In this document: one piece after another, positions 1-8,425 of the stretch
Position numbering within the stretch: position 1 is the stretch's first letter
How the letters are laid out: each line of letters opens with the position of its first letter
NCBI GenBank assembly: GCA_019638485.1
Contig: JAHBTP010000001.1
Coordinates: forward strand, 868,001 to 932,000
Origin: Ferruginibacter sp.
Lineage (GTDB): Bacteria > Bacteroidota > Bacteroidia > Chitinophagales > Chitinophagaceae
DNA: 64,000 bases
Direction of reading: 5' to 3'
Program-made: the position numbers and the translations under genes
Notes under the pieces: model-generated
The model's database searches: none
The model's input: the letters and a program-made list of their open reading frames with translations, nothing else
Told to the model about the DNA's origin: nothing

Positions 1-633
1 AGTTGGATGCTTTCTACGTGGCTCAATTTCCGGAACGGTAATAACAATATCATCTCCCTTTTTTGAAACACCTTGCATTTGCAAAACATTTGATGCATCA
101 GGTTTAGCTTGAGGTGCCAGTGGCTTCATGGTAATACACACATCCCACCACTCCGGTCCGCTTTGTAAATACTCCCAATTAAAAATCTCACCATGTTCAC
201 TCATTAAATGATAATGAAGTGGTCGTGGATCATGATCATTGTGAATGATGAGTACATCATCAGGCCCAAGATGGTTAAATGCCTGAAAAATAGTAGCATG
301 CTTAATTTGTGGAGCAAGCAATGGGGCGGTAATCTTTATCTCTCTTCCTTTTTCTTTATGAGTAACAGTTACTGCCTCAACTTCCTCATTTGCAGTTTCA
401 TTTTTAGTAACCCTGATATTCCATACCTCAGGCCCCTGTTGCAAGTATTCCCACGAAAAGGTTTCACCATGTTGTGCACTTAATTGATAATATACCGGCT
501 TAGGATCATGATCATTATGGATAATCATACTTTCACCCGGTTTAAGATTGTTGAATGTTTGAAAGATAGTGCTGTGCTTTAGTCTTGGCTCTAACTCCGG
601 AACGTTAATTACAGTTTCGTTAGCGGTTTGCAT
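1..633 (-). CDS. DUF2249 repeat protein (3' end beyond the window)
   Basis: An open frame of 211 codons runs leftward from an ATG at 633 off the left edge. It contains two full DUF2249-type domains (about residues 12-72 and 103-165), each with the pattern H-x-TIFQ-x-FN, then HNDHDP-(K/R)P and a WEYLQ-x-GPE block. A third copy begins at the edge. DUF2249 proteins are small, probably ligand- or metal-binding, and often occur with hemerythrins and nitric-oxide functions; the exact role is unknown. The HNDHDP motif is repeated in the two-domain paralogue at 18272-19027. The start is supported by a -7-like box about 30 nt upstream. The third domain is only inferred from its first residues. Confidence 0.85.
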   Translation of the reverse strand, partial: MQTANETVINVPELEPRLKHSTIFQTFNNLKPGESMIIHNDHDPKPVYYQLSAQHGETFSWEYLQQGPEVWNIRVTKNETANEEVEAVTVTHKEKGREIKITAPLLAPQIKHATIFQAFNHLGPDDVLIIHNDHDPRPLHYHLMSEHGEIFNWEYLQSGPEWWDVCITMKPLAPQAKPDASNVLQMQGVSKKGDDIVITVPEIEPRRKHPT

Positions 634-1127
634 AAACTTTATTTAGATTTGAAATATTTGGTGCAAATATAGATAGATTAGCCCAAATAAAAGCATTAAA
701 GTACTTTTTTGCTCGTTAAGAAAAAGGTTTGTCAAAACTGATAGATGTTTTTTGAGTTAAAAGCCTTATCCATAGGGATTTGTGATAAAGAATATGAAAA
801 ATTGACCGGGTGATATTTTACAATATTTAGACATTGGTATTTTGTAATACACCGTAAATCAAGGTTGGTTACCGGTAGCATTTGTTAGAGTGAAAATAAT
901 GCTTGGCAGGAGGAAGATTTAATGGTATGTATTTTGATATAACCTAACCATTGCAAGAAAGTAAGAGATTATTTAGCCATTTTTCAGTTTTGAAAAATCA
1001 AAGGAGTGATTTTCACTTTTAAAAATGAAAAAACTTTACAGGTGGCTTTCTCATCATAATCATTTTTAAGCATTGAAAGAAGTCTTTATAAAGAATTAAT
1101 TTTATCATTTTACAAAATACATTTATC
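634..1127. other. Intergenic region between divergent genes
   Basis: About 490 bp of AT-rich DNA lie between the divergently transcribed DUF2249 and AhpD-like genes. I see the -7-like box near 664 but no RNA gene, no ORF of note and no repeat. The rest is probably leader and promoter DNA. Confidence 0.5.
664..671 (-). promoter_or_regulatory. Bacteroidota -7-like box for the DUF2249 gene
   Basis: On the minus strand the sequence TATATTTG matches the Bacteroidota -7 consensus TAnnTTTG and lies about 30 nt upstream of the ATG at 633. A TTTG at 684-687 is too close (12 bp) to be a normal -33 box, so only the -7 element is supported. Confidence 0.4.
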
Positions 1128-1463
1128 ATGAATGAAAATCCGTTGTATCCACAAGCAACTGCTCAAATTAATGAGAAACGTGTAGAATTAGCTCCGGAAA
1201 ACATGGAGGCATGGAGAACATTTAGCAGGCAAACTTATAAAGCAGGCAAGTTATCAGAACAAACAAAACAACTTATTGCTATTGCTGTTGCACATGTTAC
1301 GCAATGTCCATATTGTATTCGTAGTCATACACGGCAGGCCTTAAGAAAAGGAGTAACAAAACAAGAGATTATGGAAGCTATATGGGTAGCCGCCGAGATG
1401 CGTGCAGGTGCTGCGGTTGCTCATTCTGCAATATCTATAGATGAAATGGAACATGATTCCTGA
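1128..1463 (+). CDS. AhpD-like carboxymuconolactone decarboxylase family protein
   Basis: This 111-residue protein has the AhpD signature: Glu44, then CPYC at 60-63, followed by His67, on an all-helical scaffold of typical CMD-domain length. In AhpD-type proteins the CxxC pair and the upstream Glu support disulfide or peroxide reduction; other CMD proteins are of unknown function. The reading frame ends 23 bp inside the next gene, so the two are probably co-transcribed. Redox and hemerythrin-type neighbours fit an oxidative or nitrosative stress role, but that is inference. Confidence 0.85.
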   Translation: MNENPLYPQATAQINEKRVELAPENMEAWRTFSRQTYKAGKLSEQTKQLIAIAVAHVTQCPYCIRSHTRQALRKGVTKQEIMEAIWVAAEMRAGAAVAHSAISIDEMEHDS

Positions 1464-2106
1464 TTTTTCAGTTGTTATAGCTACTTATAATCGTGCTGAT
1501 GTTTTATCAAGAGCTGTTTTATCATTGATAAACCAAAGCTGTACTTCATGGGAAGGGATCGTTGTTGATGATGGCAGTACTGATAATACCCGCCAGGTAA
1601 TAAGTGATTTTATTAGCAAAGGATATTCAATTCAATACATTCAACAGAATCATTTTGGAGAAGTAAGTGCAAAAAATAAAGGGATATCAAAAAGTTCCGG
1701 CCGTTACATTACTTTTTTAGATTCAGATGATGAGTATAAAACAAATCATTTAGAAAGTAGGTTACGAATCTTACAACAAGACTCTTCCATACAATTGCTT
1801 CATGGAGGTGTAACTATTATAGGAAATAAGTATGTGCCTGATATTCATCAACCCGGTAGAATGATTAGTCTATCTGAATGTGTTATTGGCGGCACCTTTT
1901 TTCTTCGTGCAGATGCCATGCTATCTCTTGATGGATTACGTCAAAAAGATATTGGCAGTGATGCAGATTTGTTTTCTCGTGCAGTAGAGAAGGAATTCAT
2001 AATCAAAAGGACAGACATTCCGACTTATATTTACCATCGGGAAAGAGAAGATTCAATTACGCATAAATATGTACCCAAAAACGATTCAGGGGGAAATAAA
2101 AAATAA
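1441..2106 (+). CDS. Family 2 glycosyltransferase
   Basis: The protein (up to 221 residues) starts with the GT-A pattern FSVVIATYNRAD, then VVDDGSTDNT, and carries the metal/nucleotide-sugar motif LDSDDEY near residue 95. This is the compact catalytic domain of GT2 enzymes without a membrane segment. It overlaps the AhpD-like gene. An ATG at 1453 would shorten it by four residues and is equally plausible. The acceptor cannot be told from sequence. Close to the C-terminus it has a Tyr-His-Arg-rich stretch common in bacterial GT2 proteins. Confidence 0.85.
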   Translation: MKWNMIPDFSVVIATYNRADVLSRAVLSLINQSCTSWEGIVVDDGSTDNTRQVISDFISKGYSIQYIQQNHFGEVSAKNKGISKSSGRYITFLDSDDEYKTNHLESRLRILQQDSSIQLLHGGVTIIGNKYVPDIHQPGRMISLSECVIGGTFFLRADAMLSLDGLRQKDIGSDADLFSRAVEKEFIIKRTDIPTYIYHREREDSITHKYVPKNDSGGNKK

Positions 2107-2162
2107 TTACCCTCAATTGGTTTTAAAAGGGAAAGGAAACACCATATTATTATGTGTTGAGT

Positions 2163-2504
2163 TTATGCAGTTTGGTCTTCAATTGAAGCTCCAGGAGCAT
2201 TTTCCATAACTGATTTAATTCCATTTTCTCTACCACTTTCTTGTTCATACATTTCGCTGGAACCAATAATTTGTCCATTAGCAGCTTTAAGGTTGAAATA
2301 AAACTTCCCATTTGTAGAAGTTTTTCTTTCAAATCTATTATCATCCATTGCGTTTTTTTTCACAGACTCGATTCCATTGTCACAACTTGATCGCGAGGTA
2401 TATCCTTCACTGGTTAAAATAGTTTGACCATTACTTGCTTTTAAGTTAAACTGAACCTCTCCGTTTTTACGTTTAGATATTATAAACTTTCCCATAGCTG
2501 ACAA
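2163..2504 (-). CDS. YegP-like DUF1508 protein
   Basis: Two tandem DUF1508 repeats make up nearly the whole 113-residue chain. Each has the pattern F-x-FNLKA-(S/A)NGQ-I followed by GI-(E/K)SV. The family (YegP/UPF0339) is widespread and small, with no firmly established function. An internal ATG three codons in would give the common start MGKF. It is convergent with the glycosyltransferase, 56 bp away. Confidence 0.85.
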   Translation of the reverse strand: MSAMGKFIISKRKNGEVQFNLKASNGQTILTSEGYTSRSSCDNGIESVKKNAMDDNRFERKTSTNGKFYFNLKAANGQIIGSSEMYEQESGRENGIKSVMENAPGASIEDQTA

Positions 2505-2663
2505 TTAAAGTGAAGAAATAAGATTTAAACTAAGATAACAAAAACATCTAATAGTTTATTCAATTTGTTAATTGATATAAACACAGAAATGACTTGGTTA
2601 ATTTTTTTGCCAATATCTTCGCAAAATATATAAGTCTTTTTATAAAGAGATTACTCAAAAGCA

Positions 2664-3173
2664 ATGAATAAGCCACTATACGATTATTTTACTAATGACC
2701 ATAGAAGGATAGAAGCATTTTTAGACAAGGCTACTGAAGTTTCAGGAAAGATAGACATGGGCTATTACCATCATTTTAGAACGGGGTTACTTCGGCACAT
2801 AAAAATGGAAGAGAAGATATTGTTTCCTGCAGCACAAAGGGCTAATCAAAATATTCCTGTTCCACTTGCAGCAAAATTACGGCTTGACCATGGGGCACTT
2901 ACAGCCTTAATGACTGTACCGCCTGATGATGAGGTTATAAAAGTACTCCGTCATGTTTTAGAAAAGCATGATTTGTTAGAAGAAGAACCTGGCGGTATGT
3001 ATGACATTTGCGAAAAGCTAACGGAAACACAAACAGAAGAAATTTTAAAACATTTAGATGCTGTAACTGAAGTACCCGTTCATCCGCCAAGCACATTCTC
3101 TTTTGTACTTGATGCAGCAAAGCGTTCGCTGGCAAGAGCAGGGTTTGATTATGATGCTATTTTATCCATGTGA
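2664..3173 (+). CDS. Hemerythrin HHE domain protein
   Basis: The protein has 169 residues. The first half carries the HHE pattern: a His in NDHRRIE (about residue 13), the HH pair at 37-38, His and Glu in LRHIKMEE, a further His in LRLDHG and another in LEKHDLLEEE. These would bind a di-iron centre. Hemerythrin-like proteins sense or bind O2 or NO. The C-terminal 50 residues have no family that I recognise. DUF2249 proteins in the same window support a shared gas or nitrosative-stress theme. Confidence 0.85.
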   Translation: MNKPLYDYFTNDHRRIEAFLDKATEVSGKIDMGYYHHFRTGLLRHIKMEEKILFPAAQRANQNIPVPLAAKLRLDHGALTALMTVPPDDEVIKVLRHVLEKHDLLEEEPGGMYDICEKLTETQTEEILKHLDAVTEVPVHPPSTFSFVLDAAKRSLARAGFDYDAILSM

Positions 3174-3240
3174 TATTTTTCATTTTTAGATATAGACAAA
3201 AACACCAAAAATAATTCTTTTCAAACCCGACAAATGCAAT

Positions 3241-3873
3241 ATGATGACTAATTCGGAAATAGCATATTGGAATGATCGCTTTAGTGTTGAGGAATATGTA
3301 TATGGCAAGGAGGCGAATGAATATTTTAAACAGAAATTATTGATGCTTACACCTGGCAAAATTCTCTTGCCTGCAGAAGGAGAGGGAAGGAATGCAGTTT
3401 TTGCGGCCAGATCGGGATGGGATGTAATAGCCTTTGATCAAAGTAATGCTGGAAAAATAAAAGCAGAATCTTTAGCAAGGGCAAATGGTGTGAAGCTTGA
3501 TTATCGGATAATTAGCATGGCTGATGCTCAATTTGAAAATGATTCCTTTGATGCCATTGCTCTTATTTTTGCACATTTCGATGATGCAAACCGATTACAA
3601 TATCATCAAAAGTTAATTCAATACCTAAAACCCGGAGGGACGTTAATACTTGAAGCTTTTACAAAAGCACATATTCAAAATCAAAAAGAGAATTCACAAG
3701 CAGGAGGCCCAAAAGATATTAGGCTTTTATACCAAATTGAAGATTTGAAAAATGACTTTCCTAGCCTTATTTTAGAAGAATACTATGATACTGAAGTTAC
3801 TTTAAGTGAAGGACAGCATCACTTGGGCAAGGCTAATGTGATTAGGATATTAGGGAAGAAGCCAACAATATAA
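3241..3873 (+). CDS. Class I SAM-dependent methyltransferase
   Basis: The 210-residue protein has a Rossmann methyltransferase core: motif I LLPAEGEGRN (glycine loop), an acidic residue at FDQS after strand 2, motif II in DAIALIFAHF, and a LKPGG motif typical of TehB/UbiE-like small-molecule methyltransferases. The glycine loop AEGEGRN resembles TehB-like proteins. The substrate is unknown. The start is either of two consecutive ATGs at 3241/3244. The gene sits just before the accessory block and has normal-looking codon use. Confidence 0.85.
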   Translation: MMTNSEIAYWNDRFSVEEYVYGKEANEYFKQKLLMLTPGKILLPAEGEGRNAVFAARSGWDVIAFDQSNAGKIKAESLARANGVKLDYRIISMADAQFENDSFDAIALIFAHFDDANRLQYHQKLIQYLKPGGTLILEAFTKAHIQNQKENSQAGGPKDIRLLYQIEDLKNDFPSLILEEYYDTEVTLSEGQHHLGKANVIRILGKKPTI

Positions 3874-4161
3874 GAAGCAGGGTTAAAGTTTAGTTCTTTC
3901 AATAATATTAATTACCTCGTTTTTCGTTGAGGGTAATTTAGTTGAGGCAATTTTCTTTATCGTAGCTCTCAATTCTCATCTTTCTTATAATTTAAGGTTA
4001 CCATTAGTGGGTTATCCTCAAAACAGAAAGAGAACTATCGTCTGCGCCCTAGAGCAAAGTTTGATTTTTTGAAGCATGGAACAAAACCTCCCCGAGGTGC
4101 TTTTGATTATTGAATTTTTAGTCAACCTATTTTAGAACACAGCACCCATAAAATTTCTGGT
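3874..4161. other. Intergenic junction into the accessory block
   Basis: No gene is visible. The only structure is a right-end fragment of the IS3-type element seen intact at 39002-40463 (about 4104-4135: TTTTTAGTCAACCTATTTTA). This marks the boundary of the decayed accessory block. Confidence 0.5.
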
Positions 4162-4321
4162 AACGTTCGAGTATTTACGGCTGGCTGGCATTTGAATTCC
4201 GTCCAGCTGGCTTAGCCAAAATGAGCGTATTTATTAAAGCCAAATTACTGAAGTTGAACAGTATTACCAAAGCTGAATGTCTAAGACCTGGTGCCGGCTT
4301 GCGCAAAGCCGCATGTTGGCA
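4162..4321 (+). repeat. attC-like site 1 (degenerate)
   Basis: An imperfect inverted repeat runs from AACG to GTTGGCA, with arm remnants ACGGCTGGCTGGC and GCCGGCTTGCGCAAAGCCGC. The right flank matches, in reverse complement, the left flank of the site at 40482, so this copy is inverted relative to the main array. It is longer and less well paired than the 128-bp sites. Confidence 0.5.
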
Positions 4322-4335
4322 GAAATAAGCGGAAA

Positions 4336-4376
4336 TGACAAATCCTAAAATAGGTCAACCTATTTCATGATAAGAC
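4336..4376. mobile_element. Collapsed IS3-type scar
   Basis: Both termini of the element at 39002-40463 are present almost back to back: TGACAAATCCTAAAATAGG followed by the reverse complement of the other end, ending ATAAGACAG. The whole interior is missing. It lies 15 bp from attC-like site 1. Confidence 0.6.
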
Positions 4377-4514
4377 AGACACCCGGAACCTAAGCAGACT
4401 CCAAATAATAACAAAGCTTCGCTGGGATAAAATTTGACACTTCCAGCCTGCTGGATGAAAATTGATATTGTTCTTAACCATAATTATTGGATAAATTGTT
4501 CAAAATTTGAATAT

Positions 4515-6059
4515 ATGGTTACTTATGTGAAAAGACTGAGATTCTTATGTTTGTTTTTTTTCTCTCTCATCATTATAGGAATAAGCGCGTGTAAAAAAAG
4601 CGATTTTTCGTGCCAGGATACTACCATAGATAAATTTTTTGAACTTTCATCTAACGCAAATCCATTGCTACATCGTGTCGTTAATGATCTGAAATTGCAG
4701 GAGCAGCATAAGCCATTCGTAAAGAATTTCATACGCCAGCATGGTTACCCTAAATGGGAAGTAGCAAAATACGAGATTGTTCAGAAGCAAAATGCTGTAG
4801 CCACAACTCCCGATACTATCATAATTATTCCAACTTTGCTGGGGGATGAGGAGTTTGTAAAGAGTTTGTTAGAAGTCAAATTGAGTGCGAGTGCATGGTA
4901 TAGAATAATTGATGGATTTAATTTGGAGGAGTATGGATATAACCCGGTTGCAGATCAGGAGTATTCTAATAAGTTGGTTTCAACATTTATATATTTTGAG
5001 CAATTATTGTTTGGTGAAAAGTTGTACAAGTTTACCGATAAAGATCTTTTCCTTGACGATTCGAGAAATCTTGAGCAGGATACTTTTTATGCACTACCCA
5101 GAATTGAGGTATGGGATATTACATTTAATTGGGTATGTGGATATACTGTTGGCGGGGAAGTTTCTGGGGGCTGTCCTCCAGGTGTAGATCACTGTATTGA
5201 GTTAATTCCCGAATATTGCACTGTAAGATTTTCTGTACTTGTGTCAACTCTTGTAGATGATCCAAATGGAGGAGGTGGCGGTTGGAATCCGGACATTTCT
5301 GGTGGAGGTGGCGGGGGAGGAAGTGGACAGTTCCCTGAAGAAACAACAATGCAATGTAATCGACCTTTTGTAAGAGTTCATTTAATTGATAATGGACAAG
5401 GATTGCCGTTAGATCAGTGTTTGTTATCTTTGCCAGTTTCAATTTATCACGTTACTAATACAATAAATCCTGATTTTCCATGCCTAAGAAATGCATTTTT
5501 TGATGTTACAGCAACTCGTCTCACTAATTGCATTTATAACTTATATGACGAAACATTTGTTGGAACTAATAAAGTACATAATTTGGATGTATTATCTATA
5601 AGCCCCTTAGTAGATGGAAATAATAACCCTGTTCCAGCAAAGTCTAGAGTAAAACCAAATGATAATACAACTTATCAAATTGCTTTAAACGAAGACATGG
5701 GTTTTGAATTTACGAAAGAGTATTGGAGTAGTGTTATTTTACATGAATTAGTTCACGGTTTTATACAGAAAAATTATTTAGATTTTACAGCGACAAGTCA
5801 ATTTCAAAATATTCATCAAATAATGCTAACTACTTGGGTTGACGATATCAAAGAAGCATTATTAGATATCTATCCTTCTATGAGTGTCCAGGATGCGCTT
5901 TGCCTTGCAATAAATGGCATGTCGGACATGCTATCGGGTGATGTAAATGATACATTTAGATACCAGATGACCCAATGGATGCAACAATATTATGGTGTAG
6001 ATGCAAACATGCTCGGCCAGGTTGCCGATGCGTATACAAAAGGGACACCTTGTTATTAA
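4515..6059 (+). CDS. Lipoprotein with HExxH metallopeptidase-like C-terminal domain
   Basis: The ATG at 4515 is preferred over 4434 because it gives a clean lipoprotein signal peptide (hydrophobic segment, then lipobox ISAC at about Cys26), for 514 residues. An N-terminal region (about 40-220) resembles the one in the AHH-toxin lipoprotein at 34290-36260: S-x-A-(N/D)P, LKLQ, (R/K)-(Q/R)-(H/N)GYP-(K/V)W and EVW-(D/E)-(I/F)-x-F. A Cys-rich stretch and Gly-rich linkers follow (about 235-280). HELVH at 410-414 is a zinc-protease motif. It could be a polymorphic-toxin-type effector or a surface protease. The gene next door starts 7 bp after the stop and may encode the partner. Confidence 0.7.
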   Translation: MVTYVKRLRFLCLFFFSLIIIGISACKKSDFSCQDTTIDKFFELSSNANPLLHRVVNDLKLQEQHKPFVKNFIRQHGYPKWEVAKYEIVQKQNAVATTPDTIIIIPTLLGDEEFVKSLLEVKLSASAWYRIIDGFNLEEYGYNPVADQEYSNKLVSTFIYFEQLLFGEKLYKFTDKDLFLDDSRNLEQDTFYALPRIEVWDITFNWVCGYTVGGEVSGGCPPGVDHCIELIPEYCTVRFSVLVSTLVDDPNGGGGGWNPDISGGGGGGGSGQFPEETTMQCNRPFVRVHLIDNGQGLPLDQCLLSLPVSIYHVTNTINPDFPCLRNAFFDVTATRLTNCIYNLYDETFVGTNKVHNLDVLSISPLVDGNNNPVPAKSRVKPNDNTTYQIALNEDMGFEFTKEYWSSVILHELVHGFIQKNYLDFTATSQFQNIHQIMLTTWVDDIKEALLDIYPSMSVQDALCLAINGMSDMLSGDVNDTFRYQMTQWMQQYYGVDANMLGQVADAYTKGTPCY

Positions 6060-6066
6060 TAATATT

Positions 6067-6603
6067 ATGAAAAAATTATTGTTATTAGTGAGCTTGAGCG
6101 TCAGTCTGACTCTACAAGCAAATTCGCAAAATTTGGCGACTAAACGGGCCGAAGAAAGTTTTATTAATCTTCTGGGGCAACGGTTATTTTCAAAATTGAA
6201 TACGGCTACCTTATCAAATGAACCTTTTAAAAAGCTTTACTATTATAGTTATCAGGTCTTTGAAAATGATTCAATTTGTTGGTTTTCATACAACGATGCA
6301 AACAAATTAATTGATAGTATTACGAAAACTGCATTTGTAGAAGCTATAGATTCAATAAAAAAGAAAGGTATACTTATGTTGCTAAAGAATGATGCAAAGA
6401 CATATATTCCTTTATATGTTTTCTACAAAACACACTATAATGACCCTTATGATGATAAAGTATCAATTGCTCCTACAGATATTGTGTTTAGTTGGGGAAT
6501 GGATGAAAACCTTCAACCCGAACCTGTCTATAGAATAACAAAGCCATTCATTTTTAGGTTACCGAAATCAAAACCCTATTATTTAAACCCATTCGAGAAA
6601 TAA
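6067..6603 (+). CDS. Secreted protein, possible partner/immunity of the HExxH lipoprotein
   Basis: The start at 6067 gives a classic Sec signal peptide (MKKLLLLVSLSVSLTL ... ANSQ) and a 178-residue protein. The upstream part of the frame overlaps the preceding gene and is not used. I do not recognise a family. It follows the HExxH lipoprotein by 7 bp on the same strand. Similar toxin-then-small-partner pairs recur in this window (34290/33618, 36817/36571, 41553/40685). A periplasmic inhibitor or immunity role is therefore a reasonable but untested guess. Confidence 0.6.
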   Translation: MKKLLLLVSLSVSLTLQANSQNLATKRAEESFINLLGQRLFSKLNTATLSNEPFKKLYYYSYQVFENDSICWFSYNDANKLIDSITKTAFVEAIDSIKKKGILMLLKNDAKTYIPLYVFYKTHYNDPYDDKVSIAPTDIVFSWGMDENLQPEPVYRITKPFIFRLPKSKPYYLNPFEK

Positions 6604-6875
6604 ATTAATGCCCTCAAATAATTTTGGGTATTTTTGTAATTTTCTCGTTTCTGCCAACATAGATAATTGGAAAAACAGGATTTAACATCGTAGAATCAGC
6701 AATGCGCAAGTTTCAGAAGCAGTTCAGACTCAACGGCCAATTTTAGTTCTTAACTCTCTCAACTTTTCAACATCAACTGAAACAAAACTGAAACACGAGT
6801 ATTTGAAACAACTGACCAACGAGTAATTAAATTATAAAGCAAATTGATTAACACGGAAAGAGAAAAGCGCCCTAT
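6604..6875. other. Non-coding stretch before attC-like site 2
   Basis: AT-rich DNA without a credible gene. A CTGCCAACAT fragment near 6651 resembles the outer edge of the attC-like sites and may be a remnant. Confidence 0.4.
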
Positions 6876-7033
6876 AACATCGGCTTACTAAAATGCGGGG
6901 TTTTCGTTTAAGTGAAGTTTTGGGCGCTAAGATATTTTCGTTTAACTTGGCTGTGGCTGACGCCAATTTACAGCCAAGTTTTGTGTGGGCACGGTTTCAA
7001 GACGCCTGCACATCGCAAAGCTGCATGTTGGCA
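6876..7033 (+). repeat. attC-like site 2
   Basis: The site runs from AACATCGGC to GTTGGCA. The arms contain GCGGGG and a decayed partner, and the centre holds a nested hairpin AACTTGGCTGT / ACAGCCAAGTT. It is the reverse complement in layout of the site at 40482 and shares its flanking bases. The gene pair to its left (4515-6603) is on the plus strand, which fits the rule that the site follows the stop codon. Confidence 0.55.
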
Positions 7034-7047
7034 GAAATAAGCGGAAA

Positions 7048-7080
7048 TGACAAATCCTAAAATAGTTGACCAAATATTAA
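7048..7080. mobile_element. IS3-type terminus remnant
   Basis: TGACAAATCCTAAAATAG then TTGACCAAATATTA matches the end of the IS remnant at 9645-9888 and that of the intact IS at 39002-40463. It begins 14 bp after attC-like site 2, the same offset as at site 1. Confidence 0.55.
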
Positions 7081-7209
7081 AAGTAATTCCAGAAATTCTA
7101 AAGACTCTAGGATTACATTATGTATCAGAAAAGTAAATATAAAACTTGAAAAGATTGAAATTAAGGAAGCCTTAATGAGTACTTTCATACTTTTAAACTT
7201 ATTACTTTA

Positions 7210-7845
7210 TTAAGGTAATTCTTGCGCACATCTTCCTGAACACCTTGTTGTTCCCATAATTCCACATTTTTTTACTTGCTCACATGGACGTTGCAATTCT
7301 TTGTCGCAATAATCTCCAACACCATGCCAGCAGGAAAGCATATACCGGCATGTACATGATAATTCGTCACCTGGACCATAACTTATTTCGAATGAGGATA
7401 AATAAATGCCAGTTCTAAAGATGCTAAAATCCTCGCAATAATAGGGTAATTCAACTAACATCAAGATTTCCGCATCAGTAAAATGGTTTTTATAATGCTC
7501 TAAATTATCCTCTAAATAAGTAATTGCCAGCTCTTCATCCTCCAATAAACTTTCTACTGGATTAGCTGTTGCAAATAACCTCAAACTATCAACAATACCA
7601 TATTGTGCGGTGTTCAAAGTGTCATTCGCAAGTATATATTCCCATTTTGTTAGCCAAAAAGCTTGCTTTTCGGTATTGGTCATAAGATTATACTCAGCAA
7701 ATAATTCTTCGGTGGTCCTGGACAATAACATTTCTTGAAATTCAGGAGTTTTAAGTATTCCATCTTCAGATTTAACCTAAGATTTTTCTGAACATCCAAT
7801 AAATAAAATTGTGACTAAGGAGAAAAATTTAATTAACTTTTTCAG
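7210..7845 (-). pseudogene. Cys-rich bacteriocin-like lipoprotein (fulvocin C-related?), disrupted
   Basis: The open part (7210-7731, 173 residues) ends in a Cys-rich tail with CTC, CWHG, CDKE, CEQVKKCG and CSGRC, reminiscent of proteins annotated as fulvocin C-related. In the same frame upstream, an in-frame TAG (7777-7779) is preceded by a perfect lipoprotein signal ending LFIGCSEKS. The signal's expected ATG has become CTG at 7845. The ancestral gene therefore probably encoded a secreted lipoprotein and has lost its start and gained a stop. Expression from 7731 would give a cytoplasmic fragment. The family call is tentative. Confidence 0.6.
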
Positions 7846-8287
7846 GATTCTTTTCTTTAATTGATAGTTAATTATGATTAAATACTCATTATGATACTGT
7901 GAATATACATATCTTATTTTAAAATTATATTAAGGACAAATGTTTAAAAAAATCCTTGTAAAAACAGGTGTCAGGGAGTATGGTCCGTCATCACTTAATA
8001 ATGCTGATGTTGCCTTCAAATTGATTGCTGATTTGCATGTCTTAGGCTATTGTTTAATAAAACTTATAACATCACATTCTAAAAATCCTTCTTCTGTTCC
8101 ATTTTCTTAAAAAAGATGCCTTGTTTCATCATTACTAAATTATCCGCTGAATTTAAGTCCGGTGACAATTAACTTTATTTCAAATTGAACTTATCTTCCT
8201 TTAGAATTTTCTGGATAATATTCTCCATATGTATACTGTCCAATCAATTTGTTTGCAATTTTCATAAAGCATAAGTATTGGCTGTTA
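7846..8287. other. Non-coding or decayed DNA
   Basis: No intact gene is visible. A 56-codon plus-strand frame at 7940-8110 (MFKKILVKTGVREYGPSSL...) could be a fragment of a larger lost gene, but I cannot assign it. Confidence 0.35.
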
Positions 8288-8415
8288 ACAATTAGCAAAT
8301 TGGTGATGGTGCCGACTTTTAGCACAAATGTTAATTAGAATTACAACTGTTCAACCTTGCACTTTTGCTCAATAGAAGTACCTCACCAGCTCTATTTCCA
8401 ATTTGTTTGTTGGCG
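8288..8415 (-). repeat. attC-like site 3
   Basis: This site is 128 bp from AACAATTAG to GTTGGCG, exactly the modal length of the main array. The arms CAAATTGGTGATGGTG and CTCACC...CCAATTTG pair imperfectly. The interior has the TTTTAGCACAAATGTT block shared with sites at 37726 and 53737. The stop of the next minus-strand gene is 10 nt away. Confidence 0.7.
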
Positions 8416-8425
8416 GGTAGTGTGT

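Noticed and set aside
4434..4514. Upstream extension of the HExxH lipoprotein to 4434
   Set aside because: The extra 27 residues precede a perfect lipoprotein signal peptide that begins at 4515.
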